A stretch of 64,000 nucleotides of DNA from Weeksellaceae bacterium (GTDB lineage: Bacteria > Bacteroidota > Bacteroidia > Flavobacteriales > Weeksellaceae), in the NCBI GenBank assembly GCA_949788275.1, contig OX460916.1, forward strand, positions 2,480,001-2,544,000, read 5' to 3'. Positions within the stretch are counted from its first letter, which is position 1. Each line of letters opens with the position of its first letter. Both the position numbers and the translations under genes were made by a program. Of this stretch, positions 24,893 through 37,650 are shown piece by piece. The notes under the pieces are model-generated. The model was given only the letters and a program-made list of their open reading frames with translations, was not told the DNA's origin and searched no databases.

Positions 24893-26288
24893 GTTCTGGT
24901 TCATCATCGATGAAGTCGATATCGTCATGAATCGTTAGTAAAACGGTTTCCACCGAATTACGGTACATTTTCTTGACCACACCGGTATATTCATTTAACT
25001 CGATTACATCGCCTTCCTGAAGTTCTTTATCGTAATACATCTCTCCAATTAATCCAGCTAAAGTATCGTAGTGTTCACTTTGTTCAAATTTATAAGGCAA
25101 CGATCGATTAATGTCCGAAATGGTATCGTGTGCATTAACTAAATACACCCCATGCTCGATACGTTCTACCGTTGGGTCTTCATTATCATACTCATCTTGG
25201 ATTTCTCCAACCAGTTCTTCTAAAATATCCTCCATGGTTACAATACCAGATAACTCTCCCACTTCATTGGTTACAACAGCCAATTGAACGTGTTTTTTCT
25301 GAAATTGCTTCAATACATGTTTAATCATGGCACTTTCCGAAATAAAGATGGGTTCTCTTAATAGTCCCTTAATCTCTGTTTGGTTTGGATTGGCAATCAT
25401 CTGTTTCATTAAATCTTTGGTATAGAGTATACCAATAATATTATCCAATGAATCTTCATAGACAGGATAGCGTGAATAGCCTTCTTTAATAGCAAAATCA
25501 ATTGCATCTTTCACAGTTGTTGTACTATCGACAGCAGAAACATTTTTCCGTAAGGTTTGAATATTGGTCACCCGGCGATCATCAAACTCAAAGACATTTT
25601 GAATAAGGTCACGTTCTGTTTCTTCAATAGCACCTCCATCGGAACTCTCTGAAATAATCATTTTCAACTCTTCCTCACTGTGAATATCCCCCCCATGAAT
25701 TGGACGAATCCCAAAGATTCTTAAAATAAAGTTCGCTAATCCATTCATCAACCAAATCACGGGTCTAAAAACGAAATAGAAAATTCTTAAGGGCCAAGCA
25801 ACCGTAAATGTTGTCTTAGCGGGAAATTGAATCGCCAAAGATTTCGGAGCTAACTCACCAAATACAATATGCATAATGGTAATAATCGTAAAGGCAATTA
25901 CAAAAGAAAAACTTTGTGCAAAAGTGGCCCATTCAGGGCTATTCAATCCAAAAACATCGAATAGACGAAGGATTACAGGCGTTAAAGAGCTTTCACCTAC
26001 CCATCCTAAACCTAACGAAGCTAGCGTAATCCCTAGCTGAGTTGCCGCAAGATAAGAATCGAGGTTATTGACAATAAGTTTTGCGACTTTTGAAACGCCG
26101 ACATTGATGTCTTGGTTGACTTCAATCTGCGAAGAACGCACTTTAACAATAGCAAATTCGGCTGCTACAAAAAAGCCATTTAGAAAAACAAGAAAAAGGG
26201 TTAGCATTAATTTTGCTAAAGAAATTTCATCGTGGACATTGCTATTAGTAACTAAAAACAATGTCGAAATCTGGGAGTATGTATCCAT
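24879..26288 (-). CDS. CNNM/CorC-type membrane protein (DUF21-CBS-CorC_HlyC)
   Basis: 469 aa. DUF21 transmembrane domain (about 25-215) with FVAAEFAIVKVRSSQIE and GELAPKSLAIQFP; two CBS domains (about 235-365) including GYSRYPVYED and VVTNEVGELSGIVTMEDILEELVGEI; C-terminal CorC_HlyC transporter-associated domain (about 385-460). Members are linked to Mg/Co efflux; older annotation calls them hemolysins without evidence. Inner membrane. Confidence 0.92.
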   Translation of the reverse strand: MDTYSQISTLFLVTNSNVHDEISLAKLMLTLFLVFLNGFFVAAEFAIVKVRSSQIEVNQDINVGVSKVAKLIVNNLDSYLAATQLGITLASLGLGWVGESSLTPVILRLFDVFGLNSPEWATFAQSFSFVIAFTIITIMHIVFGELAPKSLAIQFPAKTTFTVAWPLRIFYFVFRPVIWLMNGLANFILRIFGIRPIHGGDIHSEEELKMIISESSDGGAIEETERDLIQNVFEFDDRRVTNIQTLRKNVSAVDSTTTVKDAIDFAIKEGYSRYPVYEDSLDNIIGILYTKDLMKQMIANPNQTEIKGLLREPIFISESAMIKHVLKQFQKKHVQLAVVTNEVGELSGIVTMEDILEELVGEIQDEYDNEDPTVERIEHGVYLVNAHDTISDINRSLPYKFEQSEHYDTLAGLIGEMYYDKELQEGDVIELNEYTGVVKKMYRNSVETVLLTIHDDIDFIDDEPEQAED

Positions 26289-26499
26289 TTTTTGAAATTA
26301 AGAACCAACTCAGTTTAAGTTTTTTAGAGCTGGTAAATCACTTCTACTAAAATAATCATTTTTTTATTTTTTAGCGATTTGATTCTCAACAAAATTATAA
26401 AAATTTTGACATTAAATCTAAAATATAATGCCTCTTAACTAAAATAGCATTTTATCGCTCGAAAAATTATGATTAAATTTCGCTTATTAAACTAGCTAC

Positions 26500-28215
26500 A
26501 TGGACAATTCCACGCCTTTACAGGTTAATAAAATAATTCTTGAAGTCATTGACTTATCGATCTCTTTTGGTGAAAAAAAAGTATTAGATCAGGTTAATTT
26601 CCATGTCAAAAAAGGAGAAACGCTAGGAATTGTAGGCGAATCCGGTTCTGGAAAGTCACTTACGTCATTAGCCATTATGGGGTTATTACCTCCTTTAGCA
26701 CGTATTGATCCCGCTAGTCAAATAATTTTTCATGGACCAGATGGTTCAATTGATTTGCTTAAACTACCGGTTAAAGAACTTCGTTTATTTCGAGGAAATC
26801 AATTAGGAATGATCTTTCAAGAACCCATGACATCGCTTAATCCAAGTATCCGATGTGGAGAGCAAGTGGAAGAAAGTATCCGGCTACATCAAAAAATAGC
26901 GCATAAAGCCGCCAAGGCCAAAGTGATTGAGTTATTTGAACAGGTGAAACTTCCTGACCCTGAACGCATGTATAAAGCGTATCCACATGAGTTATCGGGC
27001 GGACAAAAACAACGGGTAATGATTGCCATGGCTATCTCATGCTCCCCTTTGCTTTTAATTGCCGATGAACCCACCACGGCCTTGGATGTAACGGTTCAAC
27101 AAGCTACGTTAGAGTTATTAAAAGAACTACAACAAGGATATGGAATGAGTATGATCTTTATATCACACGATTTAGGAGTTATTGCGAATGTGAGTGAAGA
27201 GGTACTGGTTATGTTAAAAGGGAAAGTGGTTGAACAAGGAAACGTTCAAGGTATATTTGAAGCGCCAAAGGAAAATTATACCCGAGGTTTAATTGCCTGT
27301 CGACCTCGCTTAGAAGAGCGATTTAAAAGGCTTCCTACCGTCGATGATTTCCTTGCAGACCCTGAATACAAATCGGATATCTACTCGGCAAAAGAGCGAG
27401 AAACATTTCATCAAACGCTGTATAATCAACCGCCTTTGTTAGAAGTGAAACATTTAAAAAAATATTTTTTCAACGCTGAATTATTTAAAACTGCTACGAC
27501 ACCAAGTGTAAAAGCCGTTGATGATATTAGCTTTAGCGTATATCCTGGAGAAACTCTAGGCCTTGTGGGCGAATCTGGATCAGGAAAAACAACCTTAAGC
27601 CGAAGTATTCTCTTATTAGAACAGCCTACATCGGGCGAAATATTCTTTCGAGGTAAGGATATTACCCTCCTGAAGAAAAAAGAAATTAGAGCGCTTCGCC
27701 AAAAAATTCAGATTATTTTTCAAGATCCCTATTCCAGTTTAAACCCTCGCCATACGATTGCACAAATTATTTGTGAACCCATGGAAGTGCATAAAATAAT
27801 GGATAATAAAACGGATCGATTCAATGAAGCGAAGCGAATTTTAGAAAAAGTAGGTTTAAATGCGTCCGATTTTAAAAAATACCCCCACGAATTTTCAGGA
27901 GGTCAACGACAGCGCATAGGTATAGCGAGAGCACTAGCATTGAAACCAGAATTTATTATTTGTGATGAAAGTGTTTCGGCTTTGGATGTATCTGTACAAG
28001 CACAAGTGCTGAATCTACTCAATGATTTAAAAACCGAGTTTAATTTCACTTACATTTTTATTTCGCATGATTTAGCCGTTGTAAAATACATGAGTGATCA
28101 ATTACTGGTTATGCAGCACGGGGAAATGAAAGAACTAGCAGATGCCGATGAGGTGTATAGCCATCCGAAAACGAACTATACCAAAGAATTAATTGCAGCG
28201 ATACCGAAGTTATAA
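26500..28215 (+). CDS. Fused oligopeptide ABC-transporter ATPase (DppD-DppF type)
   Basis: 571 aa carrying two complete ABC domains: first Walker A GESGSGKS (about 45-52), signature LSGGQKQR (about 165-172); second Walker A GESGSGKT (about 355-362), signature FSGGQRQR (about 465-472). Each is followed by the oligopeptide/dipeptide extension (RPRLEERFKRLP between the halves). It energises uptake of peptides or a related solute. No permease or binding protein lies next to it, so its membrane partners are elsewhere. Confidence 0.92.
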   Translation: MDNSTPLQVNKIILEVIDLSISFGEKKVLDQVNFHVKKGETLGIVGESGSGKSLTSLAIMGLLPPLARIDPASQIIFHGPDGSIDLLKLPVKELRLFRGNQLGMIFQEPMTSLNPSIRCGEQVEESIRLHQKIAHKAAKAKVIELFEQVKLPDPERMYKAYPHELSGGQKQRVMIAMAISCSPLLLIADEPTTALDVTVQQATLELLKELQQGYGMSMIFISHDLGVIANVSEEVLVMLKGKVVEQGNVQGIFEAPKENYTRGLIACRPRLEERFKRLPTVDDFLADPEYKSDIYSAKERETFHQTLYNQPPLLEVKHLKKYFFNAELFKTATTPSVKAVDDISFSVYPGETLGLVGESGSGKTTLSRSILLLEQPTSGEIFFRGKDITLLKKKEIRALRQKIQIIFQDPYSSLNPRHTIAQIICEPMEVHKIMDNKTDRFNEAKRILEKVGLNASDFKKYPHEFSGGQRQRIGIARALALKPEFIICDESVSALDVSVQAQVLNLLNDLKTEFNFTYIFISHDLAVVKYMSDQLLVMQHGEMKELADADEVYSHPKTNYTKELIAAIPKL

Positions 28216-28216
28216 T

Positions 28217-28245
28217 AAAAAAAGCACCGAATAATCGGTGCTTTA
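28217..28245 (-). terminator. Terminator of Lrp-deoC operon
   Basis: AAAGCACCGA/TCGGTGCTTT (10 bp, ATAA loop, 28221-28244); the A-run to its left gives a U-tract on the minus strand. It may also stop the convergent ABC gene, although the plus-strand T-run is short. Confidence 0.8.
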
Positions 28246-28266
28246 AAAATAGTATATCGATTAATT

Positions 28267-29010
28267 TTAATAATCTCCAAGAGAGGTCTTCCCGTTGACA
28301 ATAGCCAAAGCAGAAGAAGTACCAATTCTTTTTACACCAAGCTCTACCATGTGCAAAGCTTCTTCCGTAGAGCGCACTCCACCAGATGCTTTAACCGGTA
28401 GTGGCCCTGCATTTTCAATCATAATTTTAATTACATGTTCGTTTGCACCATTGGGCACACCTTCTTCTGTTGGATAAAAACCAGTTGATGATTTCACAAA
28501 AACACGAGGAGCATATTCTACCCCAATTTTTTCAACAACAATCGTTTGAATTAACTGCGTTATAGCTGCAATTTCCGCATCGGTTAATGCCGCTGTTTCA
28601 ATAATCCATTTGACAACTTTCCCTTCTCTCAAAGCGACGGTTGTACAACTTTCAATTTCTTCTGCAACTTTTTCTACATTTCCCTTCTTGAACGCTTCAA
28701 AGTTAACAACAAAGTCCAATTCATCTGCCCCATCCGCAATTGCTTTCTGAGCTTCTCTCATTTTTTCGCTTAAATCGTATACGCCTTCAGGAAAACCAAT
28801 AACAGTTCCTAAAACCACATCCGATTTGTGTTCATTTAACATTTCACGAATTGAACGCACATAATCTGGACGAATCATAACCGCATAAATGCCATTTTTC
28901 ATTGCTTCTAGGGTTAAATTCCTAACCACTTCCAAGGTTTCAGAATTTGAAATTCCGGCTTGTTCTGGGGTTTTTAGGTACGTCGAGTCTAAATAGCTTT
29001 TAATACTCAT
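28267..29010 (-). CDS. deoC: Deoxyribose-phosphate aldolase
   Basis: 247 aa. Catalytic residues are readable: Asp in DELDFVVNF (about 98), Schiff-base Lys in FVKSSTGF (about 172), and Lys in VKASGGVRS (about 202). Cleaves 2-deoxyribose-5-phosphate to glyceraldehyde-3-phosphate and acetaldehyde in deoxynucleoside catabolism. Nine nt after an Lrp regulator, with which it forms an operon. Confidence 0.95.
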   Translation of the reverse strand: MSIKSYLDSTYLKTPEQAGISNSETLEVVRNLTLEAMKNGIYAVMIRPDYVRSIREMLNEHKSDVVLGTVIGFPEGVYDLSEKMREAQKAIADGADELDFVVNFEAFKKGNVEKVAEEIESCTTVALREGKVVKWIIETAALTDAEIAAITQLIQTIVVEKIGVEYAPRVFVKSSTGFYPTEEGVPNGANEHVIKIMIENAGPLPVKASGGVRSTEEALHMVELGVKRIGTSSALAIVNGKTSLGDY

Positions 29011-29019
29011 TTTTTTTCG

Positions 29020-29493
29020 TTAAAGTTTGATTTGTCTATTAATAGTTTGTTCTAAGGCAATCATAGTTTCGGTTCTGGTTACACCATCAATTTGTTGAAT
29101 TTTTTTATTCAGGACTTCCATTAAATGCGAATTATCTCGGCATAAAATTTTTAAAAAAATCCCGTAATTTCCCGTTGTAAAATGCGCTTCCACCACTTCG
29201 GGTATCTGCTTTAAAGCTTTAACAACTAAATCATAAGAAGAAGATTTATCCATAAAAACACCGACAAAAGATAAGGTAGAATATCCTAGCACTGTTGGGT
29301 CAATCACAACCTTAGTCGCCTGTATTAATCCCGAGGACTCTAGTTTTTTAATGCGTTGATGAACAGCCGTATTCGATATTCCCAACATTTTTGCTAACTG
29401 TGAAATTGGTAAATTGGCGTTACTCATTAATTCATTCAGAATAATCTTATCAATTCCATCCAATTCCACTTGTCCGTTTTCATGAAGTCTCAC
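29020..29493 (-). CDS. Lrp/AsnC-family transcriptional regulator
   Basis: 157 aa with GTG start at 29493 preceded by GAGAGG. N-terminal winged HTH (about 14-60: LDGIDKIILNELMSNANLPISQLAKMLGISNTAVHQRIKKLE, in parts), C-terminal RAM ligand domain (about 75-150) with VEAHFTTGNYGIFLKILC. Feast/famine type DNA-binding protein that binds amino acids. Likely regulator of its own operon with deoC, though target sites are not visible. Confidence 0.92.
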   Translation of the reverse strand: MRLHENGQVELDGIDKIILNELMSNANLPISQLAKMLGISNTAVHQRIKKLESSGLIQATKVVIDPTVLGYSTLSFVGVFMDKSSSYDLVVKALKQIPEVVEAHFTTGNYGIFLKILCRDNSHLMEVLNKKIQQIDGVTRTETMIALEQTINRQIKL

Positions 29494-29516
29494 CTCTCAA
29501 CAAAATTTTGGTTGTG

Positions 29517-29524
29517 CAAATTTA
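29517..29524 (-). promoter_or_regulatory. -7 box of the Lrp-deoC operon
   Basis: TAAATTTG on the minus strand, about 23 nt before GTG 29493, overlapping the stop codon of the upstream nuclease gene. Confidence 0.5.
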
Positions 29525-30472
29525 ATATTTTATTATTGTATAAATAGGAAAATGATCACTATATCCTCCTAAATATTTTGAACCGACAAAAGTCCTATAG
29601 GGCGCACCGCCCATTTTCACTGCATTATTCTTCAAAAAAGATGGCATATATATGTTTGTTGTAAAATGTGATAAAGGGCTGTTTTCTTCCAATAAACCTT
29701 TCGAAAATAGCATTTGGTCAAACAACATCCATTGCTTTTTGTGCACTAATGTTCCATAACTGTAGCTCATCATCTTCACCATCGGATTAAAAAATGACTG
29801 TTGTTCTGTTTCGTTTTTATTTGCGCGTGTGTCCATCGTCACTCTCAAAATTTCATTGGTCGGTGTATCATTAAAATCACCCATAATCAAAATCTTCGCC
29901 AAAGGGTCTTCCGTAAGTAATTTAGAACATTGTTTTCGGATGTTTTCTAATATTAAACGCCGTTTATGTTGGTTAATTTCCCCATCTAATTTAGAAGGTA
30001 GATGCACGATGAATAAGTGAATCTGCTGAGCAACTAATTTTCCTTTTACATAAAGAACATCGCGGGTATACGATTTTTCTCCATGGCTATTTTTAAATAC
30101 AATTCGCAAAGGTTTGCTTTCTTCTATTTCGAATAGCGCAGGCTGGTATAATAAGGCAACATTACTATTTCGTTCGTCTAGAGAAGGAAAAATAATTGAA
30201 TCGTACATTCCTTCTACTAGGGACTCATCGGCCCTTAAATCCTCCAATACCTTTTTATTTTCAATTTCAGAAAGTCCTACAATTGCGGGTAGGAGTTTTG
30301 TTTCTAAATGCCCTATTTTACTGATAGCATAGGCTATATGTTTCACTTTTTGAGCGTAGCGATCATCTTGCCATTTTTTAAAATTACTGGGTAAATAGTG
30401 TACATCACTCGTTATATCCGAATAGAAATTTTCGGTATTATAAAAAGCAACCGTCAAGAATTGATTATTCAC
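29522..30472 (-). CDS. Endonuclease/exonuclease/phosphatase-family protein
   Basis: 316 aa. VAFYNTENF (8-16), GLSEIENK (catalytic Glu, about 66-73), LFIVHLPSK, MGDFNDTP (about 197-204) and GGYSDHFPIY (His, about 306-313) define the EEP fold. No signal peptide. Bacteroidota homologues are poorly characterised phosphodiesterases. The GTG start at 30472 coincides with the last base of a TAAATTTG box, so the real start may lie a few codons downstream, or this box may not be the promoter. Confidence 0.85.
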   Translation of the reverse strand: MNNQFLTVAFYNTENFYSDITSDVHYLPSNFKKWQDDRYAQKVKHIAYAISKIGHLETKLLPAIVGLSEIENKKVLEDLRADESLVEGMYDSIIFPSLDERNSNVALLYQPALFEIEESKPLRIVFKNSHGEKSYTRDVLYVKGKLVAQQIHLFIVHLPSKLDGEINQHKRRLILENIRKQCSKLLTEDPLAKILIMGDFNDTPTNEILRVTMDTRANKNETEQQSFFNPMVKMMSYSYGTLVHKKQWMLFDQMLFSKGLLEENSPLSHFTTNIYMPSFLKNNAVKMGGAPYRTFVGSKYLGGYSDHFPIYTIIKY

Positions 30473-33035
<2,563 letters not shown>

Positions 33036-33054
33036 TCTCTATTTTATAGCCACA

Positions 33055-33084
33055 AAAAGCCGCTCCATGGAGCGGCTTTTTTTA
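33055..33084 (+). terminator. Terminator of icd
   Basis: AAAAAGCCGCTC / GAGCGGCTTTTT stem (12 bp, CATG loop) followed by Ts; A-run on the left may let it work for the convergent gene too. Confidence 0.9.
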
Positions 33085-33122
33085 TATATAGCCCTTTCTA
33101 TTTCCTTTTAAAAAACAGACCG

Positions 33123-36100
33123 TTAGAACCTCGCCTGAAGCTGAACACTCCCCGTATGAATCGCTTTATTATCTTCGGTCTTGCGCCCATCGTAAGAAAT
33201 ACTCAAATTCAGAAAAGAACTAATCTGACGTTGCAATTGCAATTGCCACACCATATTGTTTCCTGCTCTCAATCCTTCCATCATTTGATTGCCAACAACC
33301 GATTCTTGGTTACCTTCAAACTTATTTTTCACATAATTAAAACTCCCCAACAAATTCATTTTTGCAGAATCGTTCCACTGAATTTCAGTCCCTAAATTCA
33401 TCTGAGTCAACTCTTCAATACCCACCACATTCTCTTTATGCTGGTGGATATAGACCAAAGAAATCAACGTTTTATCAGACTGGTAACTCACCTTTGGCGA
33501 TAATTTGTAATTATTTAACTCATACCGACGACTAGCAAACATAGCAGACCCACTAATAATGGTTACATATTCCCCTTCCATATGCGCCAAAAAGTCATTC
33601 GTAATCCTGTACCTCACCTGCAATAGATGACTTTTAGAATCCCGTGATTCTGTCCCGGTATACACATAACTTTGGGTCTCTTGCTCATTGTAGATATAAT
33701 TGGAAGACCATTTATATTTTCCGCCCTGATTAAAGAAGATGCTTGTGCGTATATTTCGGGTTTTCCCTAAAGCATTCTCGCTTTTCACAAAGGGATTCCA
33801 TTCTAAGGCTTGCCCATCTTTTCGCAACGAATTTGTTGCGGCAACAGATTGCGAAAATGTCCATCGTTCAATAAAGGGTTTCGATGTTTTAAAGAACTGC
33901 TTCGGTTGAATACGCACCGAAAAATTAACCGCATTTTTATTGGTCTTCATATAGGTTACCGTATTGGTATAAACCCGTATATAATTCGCTTGATCGATAA
34001 ATTCAGCCTGCTCAAATTCATCCAATTGTTCAATTCCATCGCCATTGTAATCGGTCCATTTATAGATCCCCATACCATCGGCCACTTTCACATACTGAAA
34101 CTCTCGTTGGGGCTCTACTCCACTCCCTATTTCATAGGTTGCATTTAGCTGTACACCTTGATTAAACAAAGCCTTGTACCAACGAATAGACCCCGTTAAA
34201 AAATCTTCCTTCGGGGCATCTAAATAGGTATAATCCACTTTTCGGTAATGAAAGTTAACACCCAATTGATGGTTCGTTTTTTTAATCAGATCACTGTTTA
34301 AAATTAGTCCTTGGCTTTGCTGCATATGCTCCCAATTCCCTAGCCTTATCGAGTCATCTTTGCGGGTATAAAGCGTTACGTCCATTTTAATCCCTAAAGA
34401 ATCCGTGAATCCAGCCTTCAGTTGCGCTTCACTCCATTTAAAACTAATCGGCGAACGCAACTTGGTCTCTTGCTCCATAACGTCGTTATTTTCACCCCAG
34501 AAACGAGCACCCACCCATATTTTTTTCGATAAATTTCGTTTAGCATCTGCAAAATAGCGGGTAAAGGTACTTTTCGAATATTTGCCATCGGTCGACAATG
34601 TATTCACCTTTGCTTCAACTATTTCTTTATCCGTTTTCCAAACCGTCCCAATCTCGTGTTTCAATCCTTTGTAAAACGCTTTATTTTCTAGGTAAGTCGC
34701 CCCGTAATTCGTTGACAATTTTTCATTCCACACCGCCTCAAAACCAGCCATAATCAAAGTCTGGTCGGCTGGTTCAAGCGTTTGTTCCAGATTAAAATCA
34801 CGGGCAAACTCTACATCGCGTATACGCTGAGGGGCTTTAAAATTCCGTTGAATAAAATCCACTTCAAACGTTGGTTTTATCAGCCATTTTCTCCAATTAA
34901 ACGTTTGATTTCCATAAACACGCGCAGCTAAGCCTGTATTTTCGTCATTATCAATCGACGAAAACGTATTTTTATCGTACTGGCTCAAGGCCATATCAAA
35001 AGCCACCACACCATCCTTGGGTAGTCGATATTTTCCAGCTAGCGAATAAATTTGTAGTTTTTCAGGCGCAATCAATTGCTTTATGGGCTCATAATCCCCT
35101 TGTAGACCATCCCCAATTGGAGGAACAAATTCAAATATCTTACCATTTTCATTGGTATTCACCTGACGGTAATTACCTTGACCTGCCCCTACATAGGTAA
35201 AACCAACTTGATACAAAACCTCATCGGAGTCTGTAGAATACCCAAAATACGTTAAACCCGCATCCGTTATTTTCTTATACAGAATCTTATTCGCATCATA
35301 ATCGGTTTCTTTAGCCGAAACCGTATACATCTTCGAACGATCATTCCCAGCAAGTGCTAAGATTTGTTTCTCTTCATCGGTAAGCTCATCACCCAATGCA
35401 TTGTTTTTAGCATCCGATTGCGAATAAAAACTCCCATTCAACGACCATTTTTCGCGTTCATAGTTTACCCCCCCAAACAAAAATAGTTGCGAATAATTGC
35501 GCGAATTATACAAATACTCCACATAAATCCGCGTATTCGAGGTGATTAAACGCTTGGTTGTAAAGGTAATTTCACCTGTATTGTAGTTAATCACATAATC
35601 ATTGGTTTCTCCACGTTCCAATAAGATACCGTCTATAAACACCCGTTCACTGCCCGACAGAACAATAATATACATCTCTTGGTGTTTACCTGTTAAACGA
35701 TATGGGCCCTGATTCCCATCTTGCCCAAGCAATTCAGAACTCGCAAACTCACCACGGGTTACACTACCGGTGGCAAAAATATCCAGGGAAGAATCTTCGT
35801 TTTCAATGCGTGTTGCCACCTGTAGCCCTGTCACTTTCTGATCAAATTGGGTAAAGAAATTCGTCTTATTCGACAAATCAATGTGCCCTGCTCTAATCTT
35901 CGAATTCTTATTGGCCAACTCAATGTAAACCTTATCAAACTCCTGCAATTTTTGCGTAAAACCATCGGTCTCTATAGGTACATTGTTGTCTGAGATAGCG
36001 GCTGTAATAGAAATATCGTCCGATAATTTCCCAGACAGTTCTAAATTCAAGGACGATTGCACACTAGCGCTTTGGTTATTTCCAAAACGAATCCCTCTCA

Positions 36101-36533
36101 CCATGGACCCTTGGCTGTTTAAGCCTTCAAACAATTCGGTTTTCTTCTTTCGCGTTAGGGGATCAATCTGGTGAAAAATATCCACCTCGTCGGGGTTTGA
36201 AACAATCAACGCACTATCTTTCTGCGCATAGACAGAGCGAACGAGTAGCGGATTAGTGTAATAGGTTAATGTCAGCGACTGCCCCCGGAGTGAAGGGTCA
36301 AAAATAAGTTCATTCCGTAAAAAATCAATGGTATAAAGCGATGCCGGAATCACATTGAAAAAAGCATCTTTCACCACAAACTTATCGGGCAAAACAGCTT
36401 GTAAATTGACGTTAACCGTATCTCTTACCTGAATTTCTTGCTGATGGTAGTTCGCATTTTTCCACAACAAATCTTGCCCATACATCCATGTAGAAGCACA
36501 CAAGAAAAAAACATATAGCAACAGCTTTGGCAA
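33123..36533 (-). CDS. Large outer-membrane beta-barrel protein, unknown function
   Basis: 1136 aa. Signal peptide 1-19 (cleavage near MYGQ). The N-terminal region (20-190) has beta-sandwich character and SMVRGIRFGNNQSASVQSSLNLELSG; the rest is long amphipathic beta-strands with aromatic ends and a final ...SVQLQARF, the C-terminal phenylalanine expected of a barrel inserted by BAM. A calcium-loop-like DYNGDGIEQLDEFE element lies around residues 838-851. The family is conserved in Bacteroidota; I know no function. Promoter TAATTTTG at 36576-36569. Confidence 0.8.
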   Translation of the reverse strand: MPKLLLYVFFLCASTWMYGQDLLWKNANYHQQEIQVRDTVNVNLQAVLPDKFVVKDAFFNVIPASLYTIDFLRNELIFDPSLRGQSLTLTYYTNPLLVRSVYAQKDSALIVSNPDEVDIFHQIDPLTRKKKTELFEGLNSQGSMVRGIRFGNNQSASVQSSLNLELSGKLSDDISITAAISDNNVPIETDGFTQKLQEFDKVYIELANKNSKIRAGHIDLSNKTNFFTQFDQKVTGLQVATRIENEDSSLDIFATGSVTRGEFASSELLGQDGNQGPYRLTGKHQEMYIIVLSGSERVFIDGILLERGETNDYVINYNTGEITFTTKRLITSNTRIYVEYLYNSRNYSQLFLFGGVNYEREKWSLNGSFYSQSDAKNNALGDELTDEEKQILALAGNDRSKMYTVSAKETDYDANKILYKKITDAGLTYFGYSTDSDEVLYQVGFTYVGAGQGNYRQVNTNENGKIFEFVPPIGDGLQGDYEPIKQLIAPEKLQIYSLAGKYRLPKDGVVAFDMALSQYDKNTFSSIDNDENTGLAARVYGNQTFNWRKWLIKPTFEVDFIQRNFKAPQRIRDVEFARDFNLEQTLEPADQTLIMAGFEAVWNEKLSTNYGATYLENKAFYKGLKHEIGTVWKTDKEIVEAKVNTLSTDGKYSKSTFTRYFADAKRNLSKKIWVGARFWGENNDVMEQETKLRSPISFKWSEAQLKAGFTDSLGIKMDVTLYTRKDDSIRLGNWEHMQQSQGLILNSDLIKKTNHQLGVNFHYRKVDYTYLDAPKEDFLTGSIRWYKALFNQGVQLNATYEIGSGVEPQREFQYVKVADGMGIYKWTDYNGDGIEQLDEFEQAEFIDQANYIRVYTNTVTYMKTNKNAVNFSVRIQPKQFFKTSKPFIERWTFSQSVAATNSLRKDGQALEWNPFVKSENALGKTRNIRTSIFFNQGGKYKWSSNYIYNEQETQSYVYTGTESRDSKSHLLQVRYRITNDFLAHMEGEYVTIISGSAMFASRRYELNNYKLSPKVSYQSDKTLISLVYIHQHKENVVGIEELTQMNLGTEIQWNDSAKMNLLGSFNYVKNKFEGNQESVVGNQMMEGLRAGNNMVWQLQLQRQISSFLNLSISYDGRKTEDNKAIHTGSVQLQARF

Positions 36534-36568
36534 GAAAATTTTTATTTGATATAACGTAAATTGCGTAG

Positions 36569-36576
36569 CAAAATTA
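36569..36576 (-). promoter_or_regulatory. -7 box of the large outer-membrane protein gene
   Basis: TAATTTTG on the minus strand, 35 nt before ATG 36533. Confidence 0.5.
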
Positions 36577-36651
36577 CTTTTTATTTCCCATCATATTCCA
36601 TTCGGTTGACAAGAAGCCTCGTTTAACGACGATTCAACGCGTGTATATTTT

Positions 36652-36807
36652 GGGCGGCCGCTTCGCGCCGGGCTATTCGCTCTATCTTTGCACAGGAAGA
36701 GGAGGGCACCTAAGAAAAAACAAAAATGTGCAAAGGATGCCGCTGCTATCCCTGCCGCAGAGCCAAAGCGCCTTGATGTTCTCGCGAGAACATCAAGGCG
36801 CTTTGGC
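36652..36807 (+). repeat. Dispersed structured intergenic repeat, copy R3
   Basis: GGGCGGCCGCTTCGCGCCGGGC 5' module (in parts); 9-bp inner stem CTTTGCACA (36686-36694) / TGTGCAAAG (36727-36735); GGATGCCGCTGCTATCCCTGCCGC box; then a perfect 46-bp palindrome (36762-36807) whose tip is TGTTC-TCGCGA-GAACA. The apparent open frame over this repeat is not a gene. Confidence 0.88.
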
Positions 36808-36847
36808 GTTTAAAGTTTTCCTTGTGCAAACAGTTATCTCGTTATCT

Positions 36848-36886
36848 CAAAAAAATGGTGTTCCTTTTTTAGAAACACCATTTTAA
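36848..36886 (-). terminator. Terminator of the SDR gene
   Basis: 11-bp stem AAAATGGTGTT (36852-36862) / AACACCATTTT (36874-36884), U-tract on the minus strand. Confidence 0.8.
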
Positions 36887-36942
36887 ATCGCCTACCCCTT
36901 TTTGGGGTAAAATTACCATTGCTAATGCCTATAGACTATGCA

Positions 36943-37650
36943 CTAATTAGTAGTCTTGGTAGGACGAACTTCAACCTTACTCGGTAAAACATTGGGATTC
37001 ATTTTTAATAAATCGACGATTAATTGGCCTAAATCTTCAGGTTGAATTTTCCAGCCATCCGCATCGTTCGGTTGATGATCATTAAAATGAGAGGTTACTG
37101 AACCCGGTAGAATGGTGGTGCATTTAATATCATAATTTCTTAAATCGAGCATCGCTGCTTGGGTAAACCCAACCACGCCAAATTTTGACGCATTGTATCC
37201 AGACCCATTGGCAAAGAAATTAATCCCCGCTAAACTAGCGATTGAGATATAATACCCTTTCGATTCTTTTAAAGCAGCGACACTGGCTTTCATGGTATGA
37301 AAAACACCGGTTAAATTGGTGTCAATCATCGCTTGCCAATCGTCTAAACTCAATTCGTCCACGGGAGCAAACTTTCCTAAACCCGCATTGGCAATCACCA
37401 CATCCAACTGACCAAATTCTTGTATAATTTTGGCCACGGCCTGCTCTTCATCCGCAAAATTCCGAACGTCCGATTGCAAGGCTAAAACCCCTTGATTCCC
37501 CAATGCCTGTTTGGCTTGTTCCACATCTTCCAGCTTTCTTCCCGAGATAGCGACTTTCATGCCCGATTCCAGTAATGCTTTTGCAATTCCAAAACCGATT
37601 CCTTTTGTTGCCCCTGTGATATAGGCCACTTGATTCTTTCGTGTATTCAT
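36943..37650 (-). CDS. Short-chain dehydrogenase/reductase
   Basis: 235 aa. Classical SDR: TGATKGIG cofactor loop (about 13-20), NAG (about 90-92), catalytic Ser in SIASLAG and Tyr-Lys in YNASK (about 150-154). Substrate unknown. A decayed fragment of a second SDR gene lies at 38530-38645 on the same strand, beyond higBA. Followed by its own terminator. Confidence 0.9.
   Translation of the reverse strand: MNTRKNQVAYITGATKGIGFGIAKALLESGMKVAISGRKLEDVEQAKQALGNQGVLALQSDVRNFADEEQAVAKIIQEFGQLDVVIANAGLGKFAPVDELSLDDWQAMIDTNLTGVFHTMKASVAALKESKGYYISIASLAGINFFANGSGYNASKFGVVGFTQAAMLDLRNYDIKCTTILPGSVTSHFNDHQPNDADGWKIQPEDLGQLIVDLLKMNPNVLPSKVEVRPTKTTN

Noticed and set aside
36641-36886. An 81-codon open frame over repeat copy R3
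   Set aside because: It is made of the repeat and its palindrome and terminator sequence; composition and position show no coding constraint.
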